Notes: generated by a model from the letters alone, not told the origin. 64,000 bases of DNA from Pedococcus sp031456495 (GCF_031456495.1 NZ_JAVDUW010000002.1:496001-560000), one strand, 5' to 3'. Positions 43,932 to 53,459 are shown, counted from the first letter of the stretch. Program-made: numbers and translations.

Positions 43932-44543
43932 GTGAGCACCGACATCGAGGTCAGGCGCAGCCGCCGGCGGCGCCGCACCGTCAGCGCCTACCGCGAGGGC
44001 GGGCGCACGATCGTGCTCATCCCGGCCCGCTTCACCAAGGCCGAGGAGCGCCAGTGGGTGGCCACCATGGTCGAGCGGCTTGAGCGGGGGGACCGCCGGC
44101 GCCGGCCCAGTGACGCCCAGCTGCGCTCGCGGGCTGCGGAGCTCTCCGGCCGCTACCTCGGCGGCCTGGCCAAGCCCACCTCGATCCGCTGGGTCTCCAA
44201 CCAGCAGTCCCGGTGGGGGTCGTGCACCCCCTCCGACGGCACGATCCGCATCTCCTCGCGGGTCAAGGGCATGCCCGGGTACGTCCTCGACTACGTCGTG
44301 CTGCACGAGCTCGCGCACCTGCTGGCCCCCGGCCACGGTCCCGAGTTCTGGGCCCTGCTGTCCGGCTACCCCAGGCTCGAGCGCGCGCGGGGCTACCTCG
44401 AGGGCGTCGCTGCCGCTGCCGGCCTGGAGCTGTCCGACGGTGACTCACCCGCCGAGCCGCTCGTCGACGAGCTCGACGACGTCGACGAGCCCGACGGGGC
44501 CCCGGGGCAGGCCGCCCTGGAGTTCGGCCCCACCGAGGACTAG
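43932..44543 (+). CDS. M48-like metallopeptidase (YgjP/DUF45 family)
   Basis: A 203-residue zinc peptidase-like protein. HELAHLLAPGHGPEFW (about 118-133) supplies HExxH and the third ligand His. RWVSNQQSRWGSCTPSDGTIRISSR is the family signature upstream. There is no membrane segment and no signal peptide. GTG 43932 follows TATCGT by six bases (leaderless). The C-terminus is acidic and overlaps the convergent Nudix gene by 4 bases. The substrate is unknown. Confidence 0.88.
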   Translation: MSTDIEVRRSRRRRRTVSAYREGGRTIVLIPARFTKAEERQWVATMVERLERGDRRRRPSDAQLRSRAAELSGRYLGGLAKPTSIRWVSNQQSRWGSCTPSDGTIRISSRVKGMPGYVLDYVVLHELAHLLAPGHGPEFWALLSGYPRLERARGYLEGVAAAAGLELSDGDSPAEPLVDELDDVDEPDGAPGQAALEFGPTED

Positions 44544-45157
44544 CCGAGCGACGGGCGCGAGGACCGGCCGAGCATCCGGCGCGCGGCCAGCACCATGGGG
44601 CCGATCTCGTGCGCGCTGTCGGCGGGCAGGTCGTCGGCCGGCCACCAGCGCACGTCGAGGGACTCCTCGCTGACGGCGTACCCGGCGTCGTCCGGCACCA
44701 CGCCGGCATACCGGATGTCGAGGTGCTCGGCGCACCGGCCGAACGCCGCGGCGACCAGCTCGTGCCGGTGCAGCTCGACGATCCGCGGGTCGAGAACGAG
44801 GTCGGGCAACCCGCTCTCCTCACGCGCCTCGCGGGTGGCGGCCGCGTGCACGGAGGCGTCCTGCGGCTCGAAGTGGCCGCCGAACTGCAGCCACATCCCG
44901 GCCTTGCGGTGGTGGGTGAGCAGCACGCGGTCGAGCGAGGGGTTGAGCACGATCGCGCCGGTCGTCAGGTGCTGCGGCGGCCCCTGCTTCCACAGTGCGT
45001 CGGGGTGGGCCGCGCACAGCTCGAGGAACTCGCGGCGCCACTGCTCCTGCCCGGCGTCGGGTGCCTGCCACGCCTCGAGTGCCGCGACCGCGTCGTCGCG
45101 CAGCGCGAGGTATGCCGCGGGCACGCCGGTGGCGGTGCCCGTGTCGCGTCCGGTCAC
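44540..45157 (-). CDS. Nudix hydrolase
   Basis: A 205-residue Nudix protein. The box GGHFEPQDASVHAAATREAREESGL (a 23-residue signature with an unusual Ala-His stretch) keeps the REAREESG core Glu ligands. LTTGAIVLNPSLDRVLLTHHRKAGMWLQFGGH is typical of hydrolases of nucleotide or coenzyme diphosphates. GTG 45157 overlaps the stop of the metalloprotease-like gene by 4 bases. The substrate is unknown. Confidence 0.88.
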   Translation of the reverse strand: MTGRDTGTATGVPAAYLALRDDAVAALEAWQAPDAGQEQWRREFLELCAAHPDALWKQGPPQHLTTGAIVLNPSLDRVLLTHHRKAGMWLQFGGHFEPQDASVHAAATREAREESGLPDLVLDPRIVELHRHELVAAAFGRCAEHLDIRYAGVVPDDAGYAVSEESLDVRWWPADDLPADSAHEIGPMVLAARRMLGRSSRPSLG

Positions 45158-46578
45158 TGCTCACCCTCGCGCAGGATCTGGTCGAGGGCCGAGTCGAGGG
45201 CGCTGTCCTCGGAGGTGCCCACCCGCTCGACGTAGCCCAAGGGGTCGTCGAGGTCGGCGGCGGTGGGGGCGACGTCCGGGTGCCCCCAGGCGGCGTCACG
45301 CCCTTCCTGCCCGCGCGCGGCCTCCAGCGCGGCCCAGAGGTTCGCCGCGTCGCGCAGCCGGCGCGGCCGCAGCTCCAGGCCCACGAGGCCCGAGAACACC
45401 TTCTCGGCCGGGCCGCCGGTCGCGCGGCGGCGCCGGATGGCCTCGGCGAGGGAGGCGGCCTGCGGGAGGTGGTCGCGGGTGGCGCGCTCGGCCACCACGT
45501 CGACCCAGCCCTCGACCAGGGCGAGGTAGGTCTCCAGGCGGCTGAGGGCGGCGCGCTGCGAGGGGCTCGGCTCGGGTCGGAAGAGCTGGTCCTGCAGGGC
45601 CGACTGGAGCGCGGTGGCGTCGCTGGGGTCAACCGACTGCAGGGCCGACTCGATGCGGTCGGTGTCGATCGTGATGTCGCGCGCGTAGTCGCGGACCGCC
45701 GTCAGCAGCTGCGGCCCGATCCACGGCACATGCGCGAAGAGCCGCACGCGGGCGGCCTCGCGCACGGCGAGGTAGAGGCGCACCTGGTCGAGGTCGACCC
45801 CGAGCCCCTCGGCGAAGGCCTCCACGTTCGCCGGCAGCAGCGCGACCGACCGGTCGGCCACGAGCGGCAGCCCGACCTCGGTGCCGCTGACGGTCTCGGA
45901 CGCCAGGGCGCCGACCGCCTGGCCGACCTGCAGCCCGAACATCGAGCCGCTCATCCGGGCCATGACCGGCTCCATCTGGCCGAGCATCGCGGCGGGGTCG
46001 ACACCGGGGGGCAGCAGGCCCTCGGGCAGCATCCCCTCCGGGATCCCGCCCTCGCCCAGCTCGGCGATCTGCGCGCGCATGGCGTCGCCGACCGCGCGCC
46101 CGACGCCCTCGGCGACGGGGCCCACGAGGTCCCGCCACGTGGGCATCGTGGCCTCGACCCACTCGGCCCGGCTCCAGGCGTGCGTGCTGATGCCCGGCGC
46201 CTCGAACGCCGTCACCTGGTCGAGCCACAGCTCGGCGACCTGGACGGCCTGGTCGACCTGGCGGCGCGCGGCGTCCGGGACGAGCGTGTCGCCCTCGGCG
46301 GCGACCACCTTGCGCGCGGTGTCGGTGGCGAGCGTGGCGTTGAACGGCTCGCCGGTGTCGCCGGCCGCGCCGGTGAACATGGCCTGCACCTGGCCGGCCA
46401 TCATCTCGAGCATCGCGGGGTCGACCCGGTCGACGCCCATGTCCTTGAGCGCCTGCACCATCTGGGGGTCGAGCCCGGCGCCGCCGGTGAGCCGGCGCAG
46501 CACCTGCTCCAGCTCGGGAGGCAGCCCCGAACCGGCGTCGTCGCCGGGCAGGTCGGGCAGGTCGGGGTGGTCGGGCAC
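45154..46578 (-). CDS. DUF2342 putative zinc-dependent metalloprotease
   Basis: A 474-residue protein of the actinobacterial DUF2342/F420-associated family (Rv3195-like). Diagnostic stretches are VDRSVALLPANVEAFAEGLG, YLAVREAARVRLFAHVPW and ALVEGWVDVVAERAT. The family is annotated as a zinc metalloprotease from structure; the usual HExxH is only loosely present as REAARVRLFAH. The start is GTG 46578, with GAGGAG five bases upstream. It is co-translated with the Nudix gene downstream. Confidence 0.85.
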   Translation of the reverse strand: MPDHPDLPDLPGDDAGSGLPPELEQVLRRLTGGAGLDPQMVQALKDMGVDRVDPAMLEMMAGQVQAMFTGAAGDTGEPFNATLATDTARKVVAAEGDTLVPDAARRQVDQAVQVAELWLDQVTAFEAPGISTHAWSRAEWVEATMPTWRDLVGPVAEGVGRAVGDAMRAQIAELGEGGIPEGMLPEGLLPPGVDPAAMLGQMEPVMARMSGSMFGLQVGQAVGALASETVSGTEVGLPLVADRSVALLPANVEAFAEGLGVDLDQVRLYLAVREAARVRLFAHVPWIGPQLLTAVRDYARDITIDTDRIESALQSVDPSDATALQSALQDQLFRPEPSPSQRAALSRLETYLALVEGWVDVVAERATRDHLPQAASLAEAIRRRRATGGPAEKVFSGLVGLELRPRRLRDAANLWAALEAARGQEGRDAAWGHPDVAPTAADLDDPLGYVERVGTSEDSALDSALDQILREGEQ

Positions 46579-46639
46579 AACGGCTCCTCGGGAGTCCTGA
46601 GAGGATGGCTTCGTCCAAGACAACCACGTGGAGGCCACG

Positions 46640-47791
46640 GTGAGTTCCCCAGCGGGCGCCCAGGGGGGTGCAGTTCGCTCGCGGCGTAGCGCCGTCGACG
46701 TCGCGGTCGTCGGCACCGCCGGCGCGGCGAGCCAGGCCGTCCTGCGCGCGCTGGTGACGACCGCTGCCCGGGGGACCGCCGGCGCCACCGCACGCGGGCC
46801 GCAGTCGCGGATCGGGACCGTCCTGGCCGTCGACGTCGAGCGGCCGCCGGTGGGCGGTGTCGAGTACCGCCAGTGCGACCCGGCCCACCCCACGCTGGTG
46901 GAGGCGCTGCGCGGCGTGCACGCCGCGGCATACGTCGCGACGAGCACGGACCTCGACTCCGACCTGGCGCTCGGGGCGCGGGTGCGGCGCGAGCGCAACC
47001 TGCGCCGCGCACAGACGGTCATCACCGCCGCCGCGGCCGCCGGGGTCCGTCACCTCGTGGTGGTCACGGGGGCGCAGGTCTACGGCGCCCACCCCGACAA
47101 CCCGGTCCCGCTGCCCGACGACGCCCCCTTGCGCGCACCGAGCGACGAGGGCCAGGTCGGTGACCTCATGGACGTCGAGCAGCTCGTGGGCGTCGCCCGC
47201 GACGTGCACCCCGGGCTGCGGATCACCGCCGTCCGACCGGCTGCCCTGGTCGGCGACGGCGTCGACACGGTGCTCACCCGGCACTTCGAGGCCCCTCGGC
47301 TGCTGACCGTCCGCGGCTCGGACCCGGCGTGGCAGTTCTGCCACGTCGACGACCTCGGCTCCGCCGTGGCCCTCGTCGTGGCGCGGGGCATCGACGGTGC
47401 GGTGTCGGTGGGCGCCCCGGGGCACCTCACCCAGCGTGACCTCGAGCGCCTGACCGGTATGCGACCGGTGGAGCTGAGCCTCGGTGCGGCCATGGGAACC
47501 GCGGACCGGCTCCACCGCGTTGGGGTCTTGCCGGCACCCGCCAGCGACCTCGCCTTCGTCGCCTTCCCCTGGGCGGTGTCGGCGGGCCGACTGCTCGACG
47601 ACGGGTGGGAGCCGGTCCACGACAACGAGACCTGCCTCGGCGTGCTGCTCGACACCATCCGGGGTTCGCACGCGGTCGCGGCGCGACGCCTCGACCGCAA
47701 GGACGCCGCCCTCGGGGCGGCCAGCGCCGCGGTCGCCCTCGTGGGCACCGCGGCCATCATGCGGCGTCGCCGCAGGAAGGGTGGGTCATGA
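46640..47791 (+). CDS. NAD-dependent epimerase/SDR-like protein with C-terminal anchor
   Basis: A 383-residue protein of the extended SDR class. VAVVGTAGAASQAVLRAL stands in for the Rossmann glycine motif, VVVTGAQVYGAHPDNP carries the YxxxK-like region of epimerases in divergent form, and FCHVDDLGSAVALVVARG is typical. A C-terminal helix (ALGAASAAVALVGTAAIM) followed by RRRRRK would anchor it to the membrane. GTG 46640 has GGAGG five bases upstream. The substrate is unknown. It overlaps moaE by 4 bases. Confidence 0.78.
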   Translation: MSSPAGAQGGAVRSRRSAVDVAVVGTAGAASQAVLRALVTTAARGTAGATARGPQSRIGTVLAVDVERPPVGGVEYRQCDPAHPTLVEALRGVHAAAYVATSTDLDSDLALGARVRRERNLRRAQTVITAAAAAGVRHLVVVTGAQVYGAHPDNPVPLPDDAPLRAPSDEGQVGDLMDVEQLVGVARDVHPGLRITAVRPAALVGDGVDTVLTRHFEAPRLLTVRGSDPAWQFCHVDDLGSAVALVVARGIDGAVSVGAPGHLTQRDLERLTGMRPVELSLGAAMGTADRLHRVGVLPAPASDLAFVAFPWAVSAGRLLDDGWEPVHDNETCLGVLLDTIRGSHAVAARRLDRKDAALGAASAAVALVGTAAIMRRRRRKGGS

Positions 47792-48252
47792 CCGACCGCA
47801 CCACCGGGACCACCAGCGAGCCGATGGGGGAGGCCGAGGTCGTCCTCGCCGTCGTCCGGGACGAGCCGCTGGGGGTCGACGAGGTCCTCGACGCCGTGCG
47901 GCACCCGCGCTGCGGAGCCGTGTCGCTGTTCGTCGGGGTGGTGCGCGACCACGACCACGGTGAGCCCGTGAGCGCCCTCGACTACTCCAGCCACCCCAGC
48001 GCCGCGGACGAGCTGGCCCGCGTCTGCAGGGACGTCGCATCGCGGCACTCGGTTGCACGGCTCGCCGCCGTGCACCGCTCCGGACACCTCGAGGTCGGCG
48101 ACCTCGCCGTGGTCGTGGGCGTCTCCGCCCCGCACCGCGGTGAGGCGATGGAGGCCTGCCGCGACCTCATCGACACGCTCAAGTCGACCGTGCCGATCTG
48201 GAAGCACCAGCAGTTCGCCGACGGCACCGACGAGTGGGTGGGGCTGCCGTGA
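47788..48252 (+). CDS. moaE: Molybdopterin synthase catalytic subunit MoaE
   Basis: A 154-residue MoaE. GAVSLFVGVVRDHDHGEPVSALDYSSHP carries the sulfur-transfer arginine and histidine region, and STVPIWKHQQFADGTDEWVG holds the conserved Lys and the C-terminal VG. It joins sulfur carried by MoaD to precursor Z to make molybdopterin. No moaD is in the window; MoeZ at 21.7 kb may activate one elsewhere. It is translationally coupled at both ends (ATGA, GTGA). Confidence 0.93.
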   Translation: MTDRTTGTTSEPMGEAEVVLAVVRDEPLGVDEVLDAVRHPRCGAVSLFVGVVRDHDHGEPVSALDYSSHPSAADELARVCRDVASRHSVARLAAVHRSGHLEVGDLAVVVGVSAPHRGEAMEACRDLIDTLKSTVPIWKHQQFADGTDEWVGLP

Positions 48253-49388
48253 CCCTGTCGTCCACGTCGTCGCCTCCCCCCGCCGGGCCCGAGGGCCCCC
48301 AGGGACCCCTCGGCCCCCAGGACGGGGACGGGCGGGACGACTACCGCCTCGGCCGCCGGTCGGTCGCCGTCCTCGTCGGCGGCTTCCTGCTCATCGCCCT
48401 GGCCGCGCTCTCGACGATGGTGGGCCTGCCCTACGTCGTCCTGAAGCCCGGACCCGTCACCAACATCATCGCGTCCGGCAAGACGCCACTGATCACCGTC
48501 TCCGGCGCGAAGACCTACCCGACCGAGGGCGCCCTCGACTTCACCACCGTCCGGGTCGCCGGCGGACCCGGCTTCCGGGTCACCGTGTGGGACCTGCTGG
48601 GGGCTGCCCTGAACCGCAGCGAGGAGATCGAGCCGGAGGAGGCGTACTTCCCCAAGGGCATCACCGACAAGCAGGTGCAGGAGGAGGGCGCTGCGGAGAT
48701 GGCCGACTCGCAGCAGGAGGCGATCGCGGTCGCCCTCCGCGCGGTCGGCCAGAAGGTCGTGCAGCACGTCGTCATCGCCCAGGTCACGCAGGACAGCCCG
48801 AACCGGTCCGTCCTTCGCCCGGGTGACGAGATCGTCAGCGTCGACGGGACGGCCGTCGTCGACAGCGCCTCCATCCGGACGGCCATCGGCAAGCACACGG
48901 CCGGCCAGACGGTGAAGCTCGGGCTGGTCCGTGGTGGCAAGCCGGTCGACGTCACCGCGACCACCCGCGACGCCGGCGGCCGGACGACGATCGGCGTCTT
49001 CCTCGGGGTCCGGTTCGACTTCCCGTTCACCGTCAAGATCGATGCCGGCAACGTCGGCGGACCCTCGGCCGGCACCATGTTCGCGCTCGGTCTCTACGAC
49101 ACGCTCACGCCCGGGGCGCTGACCGGCGGCGCGAAGGTCGCCGGCACGGGCACGATCGACAGCACCGGCGCCGTCGGCCCGATCGGCGGCATCCGGCAGA
49201 AGCTCGTCGGCGCCCGCGACGGCGGTGCGCAGTGGTTCCTCGCGCCCGCCGACAACTGCAACGAGGTCGTCGGCCACGTGCCGGACGGCCTGCGTGTGGT
49301 CCGGATCGCGACCTTCGACCAGGCCCGGTCCTCCGTCGAGGCCATCGCCGCCCACCGCGGCGGCTCGCTGCCCACCTGCACGAAGTGA
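48249..49388 (+). CDS. Membrane-anchored PDZ/Lon-type serine protease
   Basis: A 379-residue YlbL-like protease. Residues about 40-62 are a single membrane helix (VAVLVGGFLLIALAALSTM). A PDZ domain follows around 165-235 (VLRPGDEIVSVDGTAV), and the Lon-type catalytic domain ends the protein with the nucleophile in NVGGPSAGTMFAL and the lysine in GGIRQKLVGA. It corresponds to Rv3194c. The active site faces outside the membrane. GTG 48249 overlaps moaE by 4 bases. It ends in a strong hairpin. Confidence 0.92.
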   Translation: MTLSSTSSPPPAGPEGPQGPLGPQDGDGRDDYRLGRRSVAVLVGGFLLIALAALSTMVGLPYVVLKPGPVTNIIASGKTPLITVSGAKTYPTEGALDFTTVRVAGGPGFRVTVWDLLGAALNRSEEIEPEEAYFPKGITDKQVQEEGAAEMADSQQEAIAVALRAVGQKVVQHVVIAQVTQDSPNRSVLRPGDEIVSVDGTAVVDSASIRTAIGKHTAGQTVKLGLVRGGKPVDVTATTRDAGGRTTIGVFLGVRFDFPFTVKIDAGNVGGPSAGTMFALGLYDTLTPGALTGGAKVAGTGTIDSTGAVGPIGGIRQKLVGARDGGAQWFLAPADNCNEVVGHVPDGLRVVRIATFDQARSSVEAIAAHRGGSLPTCTK

Positions 49389-49391
49389 GGC

Positions 49392-49421
49392 CCCGCCCGC
49401 CCGCGTGAGCGGGCAGGCGGG
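49392..49421. terminator. Bidirectional terminator
   Basis: A 13-bp stem with one mismatch and a GTGA loop between convergent protease and PPA1309 genes. Its last base opens a GTATGCCG octamer. Confidence 0.75.
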
Positions 49422-49438
49422 TATGCCGCGCAGCCGCG

Positions 49439-49975
49439 TCAGTCCTGCAGCGTCGCCCTGAGGGCGTGCACCAGGCCCGGGGCGATGTCGTCGCCGAGGG
49501 CGACCTGGTCGTCGCTGTCGTGCGCGCGCTGGCGCAGCAGGCAGCGGCTCTGGCCGTCGCGGGTGACGGCGACGAGCAGCCGCACGTCCTGCCGGGCGGG
49601 GTGCGAGGCCAGGGCGTCGACCGCGGACTGGGCGTGGACGGGCAGGTCGCGCTCGGCCTCCGGCGGGACGACGATCCGCTCGACGGCCAGGGCTGCGCCG
49701 ACGACGGACTCCGGCCAGGCGATGCCGCCGAGCAGCGACTCGATGTTCGAGGTGGGGGGCAGGTTCTCCTGCTCGATCGCGCTCAGGGCCCCCTCGGCGA
49801 GGTCCGACCCGTGCATGCCCGCGCGCAGGTGCGGCTCACGCTCGAGCAGGTCGGCGGTGGGGACGAGGGCGAACAGCCGCGGGTTCTGGTCCCACCCGGA
49901 CGCGGCGACGTGGCGCTCGGTGTCGAGGGCGGCGATGGACAACGGGTCCGCGACGGGACGGCTGGTCTGGCTCAC
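49439..49975 (-). CDS. PPA1309 family protein
   Basis: A 178-residue soluble protein of the actinobacterial PPA1309 family, which as recalled sits beside UPF0182 genes. Recognisable stretches are GWDQNPRLFALVPTADLL and GGIAWPESVVGAALAVERI and VTRDGQSRCLLRQR. The function is unknown. GTG 49975 (VSQTSRPVADP) is preferred, with CACCAT six bases upstream; an in-frame ATG at 49993 is possible. It is divergent from the UPF0182 gene. Confidence 0.85.
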   Translation of the reverse strand: MSQTSRPVADPLSIAALDTERHVAASGWDQNPRLFALVPTADLLEREPHLRAGMHGSDLAEGALSAIEQENLPPTSNIESLLGGIAWPESVVGAALAVERIVVPPEAERDLPVHAQSAVDALASHPARQDVRLLVAVTRDGQSRCLLRQRAHDSDDQVALGDDIAPGLVHALRATLQD

Positions 49976-50156
49976 CCGCTCATGGTGCCGCATCGGCCGG
50001 AGGCGCCGAGGCAGAGGGCGCCGGGTCAGCGGTCGGTGGGGTGGCGGGGACGGGGGACGGCGCCAACCTCCCGGGAACCCCAGCCGTCATCGGTAAGTTG
50101 GTCCCACTACCAGCAGGTGGCCGGGGTGGCTGCTCGCGCGGCAGATCGGGCGTGGT

Positions 50157-53100
50157 GTGAGTTCTTCGGAGTGGTTCGGGCCGGGCGAGTCCTCGGGAGG
50201 CGGCCGGCCCGGTGGCGGCCCGGGCGGGCCCGGCGGCAGGCGGCCCCCGACCATGGCCTTCCGCCGGCGGCGTGGTCCGCTCGGCCCGACGATCGCCATC
50301 GTGGTGGCGCTGGGCATCGTGGTCTCCGTCGCGGCATCCGTGTGGACCGAGGTGCTCTGGTACCAGTCCGTCGGGTACGAGGAGGTGTTCCGCACCGAGC
50401 TGCTCACCAAGGCCGTGCTCTTCGTCCTCGGCTTCGTCATCACCGCGGCGCTCGTCGCGTCCAGCCTCGTCGTCGGCTGGCGCACCCGGCCGATCTACGC
50501 GCCGGTGACGCCGCAGCAGCAGAACCTCGACCAGTACCGCGAGGCCATCGAGCCGCTGCGCAAGGTCGCCATGGTCGTCATCCCGGGTGTCCTCGGCCTG
50601 CTCGCCGGCACGGGTGCGGCAGGTCAGTGGAAGACGTACCTGCTGTGGCGCAACGGCGTCCCCTTCGGCCGGAGGGACGCGCAGTTCAACCTCGACCTGT
50701 CGTTCTTCGTCTTCACCCTGCCCTGGATCCGGTTCCTGCTCGGCTTCCTGACGATGGCGCTCGTCATGGCGCTCGTGGCGGCTGCCTTCACCCACTACGT
50801 CTACGGCGGCCTGCAGGTGCAGGGCCGTGGCGAGCGCACGACGCGGGCGGCTCGCACGCACCTCGCGATCCTGCTGGCCGCCATCGTGCTGGTCCGGGCC
50901 GCGAGCTACTGGTTCGACCGGTACAGCCTGGCCACGAAGGACAACCGGCTGCTGACCGGCATCGGGTACACCGACGCCAACGCAGTGCTGCCCACCAAGG
51001 TGATCCTGGCCGTGGCCGCCGTGATGACGGCGGCGCTGTTCATCGCCTCGATCTGGACCCGGTCCTGGCGGCTGCCGGCCGTCGGCGTGGGACTGCTCGT
51101 CGTCACCTCGGTCGTCGTCGGCAGCATCTACCCCGCCCTCGTGCAGCGGTTCCAGGTCCGACCGTCGGAGAAGTCCCTGGAGCAGAAGTACATCCAGCGC
51201 AGCATCGACGCCACGCGCGCGGCATACGGCATCGACGGGCTGAGCAGCACCCCGTACACGGCGACGACGGAGGCCAAGCCCGACCAGCTGCGCGACGACG
51301 CCGAGACGATCCCCGGCATCCGCCTGGTCGACCCCATCGTGGTGTCCCCGACGTTCAAGCAGCTGCAGTCGGTCAAGTCGTACTACGCGTTCCCGGACGC
51401 CCTGGACGTCGACCGCTACGCCATCGACGGCAAGGTGCGCGACACCGTCGTCGCCGTCCGGGAGCTCGACCTCGACGGCGTGCCGCAGAACCAGCGGAAC
51501 TGGCTCAACGACCACACCGTCTACACCCACGGCTTCGGGGTCGTCGCGGCATACGGCAACCAGCGCACGGCGGACGGCGAGCCGGTCTTCTACGAGCAGA
51601 ACATCCCGCAGACGGGGCCGCTCGGCGACTTCCAGCCACGGATCTACTTCGGTGAGAAGTCGCCCGACTACTCGATCGTCGGTGGCGCGCCGGGTGCGGC
51701 GCCGCGCGAGTTCGACTACCCGGACAACAGCACCGCGGGGCAGAAGAACACGACCTACTCCGGTGGCGGCGGCGTCAGGCTGAGCTCGATCTTCCGGCAG
51801 GCGGCCTACGCCCTGAAGTACCGCGAGCTCAACTTCCTGCTCTCGGACGCGGTGACCGACCAGAGCCGCATCCTCGACCACCGCAAGCCGCTGGAGCGGG
51901 TCGAGCGCGTCGCCCCGTGGCTGACCCTCGACGGCAACCCGTACCCCGCCGTCGTCGACGGACGGGTGCAGTGGATCGTCGACGGCTACACGACCACGGC
52001 GGACTACCCGTACTCGCGGCTCAAGGAGATCGACAACGCCACGTCCGACTCCACGACCGCCACCTCCTCGGCGGTGCGGCCCATCGGCAGCGGGCAGGTC
52101 AACTACATCCGCAACTCGGTCAAGGCGACCGTCGACGCCGAGAGCGGCGCGGTCAAGCTCTACACGTGGGACGAGAAGGACCCGCTGCTCAAGGCGTGGA
52201 GCAACGCGTTCGGCAACACGGTGCTGCCGATGTCGCAGATCAGCGGCGACCTCATGGCGCACCTGCGCTACCCCGAGGACCTGTTCAAGGTGCAGCGGCA
52301 GGTGCTGACCCAGTACCACGTCACCGACGCTGCGTCGTTCTACGGCGGCCAGGACTACTGGGAGGTCCCCGAGGACCCGGCGCAGGAGGCCCGCAACGTC
52401 GACCAGCCGCCGTACTACCTGACGCTGAAGATGCCCGACCAGGACAGCGCCAAGTTCTCGCTCACGACGACGTTCAAGCCGGTCGGCGACCGGCAGGTCC
52501 TGTCGGGCTTCCTCGCGGTCGACGCCGACGCCGGCTCCACCGCGGGCCAGCCCAGCGCCGACTACGGCAAGCTGCGCCTGCTCGAGCTGCCCAAGGACAG
52601 CCAGGTGCGTGGCCCGGGCCAGGTCCAGAACGACATCAACTCCTCGAACCAGACCTCAGCGGCGTTCAGCCTGACGCTGAGCCAGTTCCTCAACAACGCG
52701 CGCCAGCAGGGCTCCCGGGTCACCCTCGGCAACCTGCTGACGCTGCCCGTCGGGGGCGGTCTGCTCTACGTCCAGCCGATCTACGTCAGCGCCAACAGCA
52801 CCTCGTCGTTCCCGCTGTCGCGGGCGACCGTGGTGGCGTTCGGCAACAAGCTGGCGTGGTCCGACACCCTCGACGGCGCGCTCGACGGGCTGTTCGGTGG
52901 CCGGTCCGGTGCCACGGCGGGCGACTCGGGGACGGGCTCGGGCACGGGCTCGACGCCGACGACGCCCACCACCCCGACGACGCCGTCCACCGGCAACGCG
53001 GCGCTGGCCCAGGCGCTCGCCGACATCCAGTCGGCGTACGACGACGGCCAGAAGGCGCTCAAGGCGGGCGACTTCGCGGCATACGGCGAGGCGCAGAAGA

Positions 53101-53222
53101 AGCTCGACGACGCCATCAAGCGCGCGGTGGCCGCCGCCCCCAAGGGCGGCAGCGCCACGGTGACGCCGACCCCGTCGGGCACGGCGACCACGCCGTCGCC
53201 GAGCGCCACGACGACGAAGTAG
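50157..53222 (+). CDS. UPF0182 family large membrane protein
   Basis: A 1021-residue membrane protein (Rv3193c-like). It has about seven hydrophobic helices in the first 320 residues (IAIVVALGIVVSVAASVW and on), then a large extracytoplasmic domain with PYPAVVDGRVQWIVDGYTTT and EDLFKVQRQVLTQYHVTDA. The C-terminus has low-complexity GSGTGS and TPTTPTTP tracts, then a helical segment (DIQSAYDDGQKALKAGD) and a Thr/Ser/Pro tail. The function is unknown. GTG 50157 is supported by the family-like N-terminus. Three CGGCATAC octamers fall within it. Confidence 0.92.
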   Translation: MSSSEWFGPGESSGGGRPGGGPGGPGGRRPPTMAFRRRRGPLGPTIAIVVALGIVVSVAASVWTEVLWYQSVGYEEVFRTELLTKAVLFVLGFVITAALVASSLVVGWRTRPIYAPVTPQQQNLDQYREAIEPLRKVAMVVIPGVLGLLAGTGAAGQWKTYLLWRNGVPFGRRDAQFNLDLSFFVFTLPWIRFLLGFLTMALVMALVAAAFTHYVYGGLQVQGRGERTTRAARTHLAILLAAIVLVRAASYWFDRYSLATKDNRLLTGIGYTDANAVLPTKVILAVAAVMTAALFIASIWTRSWRLPAVGVGLLVVTSVVVGSIYPALVQRFQVRPSEKSLEQKYIQRSIDATRAAYGIDGLSSTPYTATTEAKPDQLRDDAETIPGIRLVDPIVVSPTFKQLQSVKSYYAFPDALDVDRYAIDGKVRDTVVAVRELDLDGVPQNQRNWLNDHTVYTHGFGVVAAYGNQRTADGEPVFYEQNIPQTGPLGDFQPRIYFGEKSPDYSIVGGAPGAAPREFDYPDNSTAGQKNTTYSGGGGVRLSSIFRQAAYALKYRELNFLLSDAVTDQSRILDHRKPLERVERVAPWLTLDGNPYPAVVDGRVQWIVDGYTTTADYPYSRLKEIDNATSDSTTATSSAVRPIGSGQVNYIRNSVKATVDAESGAVKLYTWDEKDPLLKAWSNAFGNTVLPMSQISGDLMAHLRYPEDLFKVQRQVLTQYHVTDAASFYGGQDYWEVPEDPAQEARNVDQPPYYLTLKMPDQDSAKFSLTTTFKPVGDRQVLSGFLAVDADAGSTAGQPSADYGKLRLLELPKDSQVRGPGQVQNDINSSNQTSAAFSLTLSQFLNNARQQGSRVTLGNLLTLPVGGGLLYVQPIYVSANSTSSFPLSRATVVAFGNKLAWSDTLDGALDGLFGGRSGATAGDSGTGSGTGSTPTTPTTPTTPSTGNAALAQALADIQSAYDDGQKALKAGDFAAYGEAQKKLDDAIKRAVAAAPKGGSATVTPTPSGTATTPSPSATTTK

Positions 53223-53265
53223 GAGAGCCCGGGACAGGCGACGGACAGCAGCGTGGGCGCCCGAT

Positions 53266-53295
53266 TTGGCCCAACCGCAGGGAGTCCCGTAGAGT
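53266..53295 (+). promoter_or_regulatory. Promoter of the initiator tRNA gene
   Basis: TTGGCC (53266-53271) and TAGAGT (53290-53295) separated by 18 bases, about 12 bases before the mature tRNA 5' end. Confidence 0.65.
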
Positions 53296-53307
53296 TGGGA
53301 CTACCGA

Positions 53308-53384
53308 CGCGGGGTGGAGCAGCTCGGTAGCTCGCCGGGCTCATAACCCGGAGGTCGCAGGTTCAAATCCTGCCCCCGCTACCA
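53308..53384 (+). tRNA. Initiator tRNA-Met (CAT anticodon)
   Basis: A 77-base tRNA with encoded CCA. The acceptor stem starts C1 opposite T72, the first-pair mismatch expected of bacterial initiators. The anticodon stem has three consecutive GC pairs (GGG/CCC) and the anticodon CAT is at 53342-53344. The T-arm is GCAGG-TTCAAAT-CCTGC. This marks it as the formyl-methionine initiator rather than the elongator. Confidence 0.96.
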
Positions 53385-53400
53385 ATCGCATCGGCGACAC

Positions 53401-53430
53401 GAAGGCCCGGACCACACGGTCCGGGCCTTC
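53401..53430. terminator. Terminator of the tRNA gene
   Basis: A 13-bp stem (GAAGGCCCGGACC and complement) with an ACAC loop, 16 bases after the tRNA. Confidence 0.85.
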
Positions 53431-53459
53431 GTCGTGCGTGAGCCGGTCAGATTTGCCGG

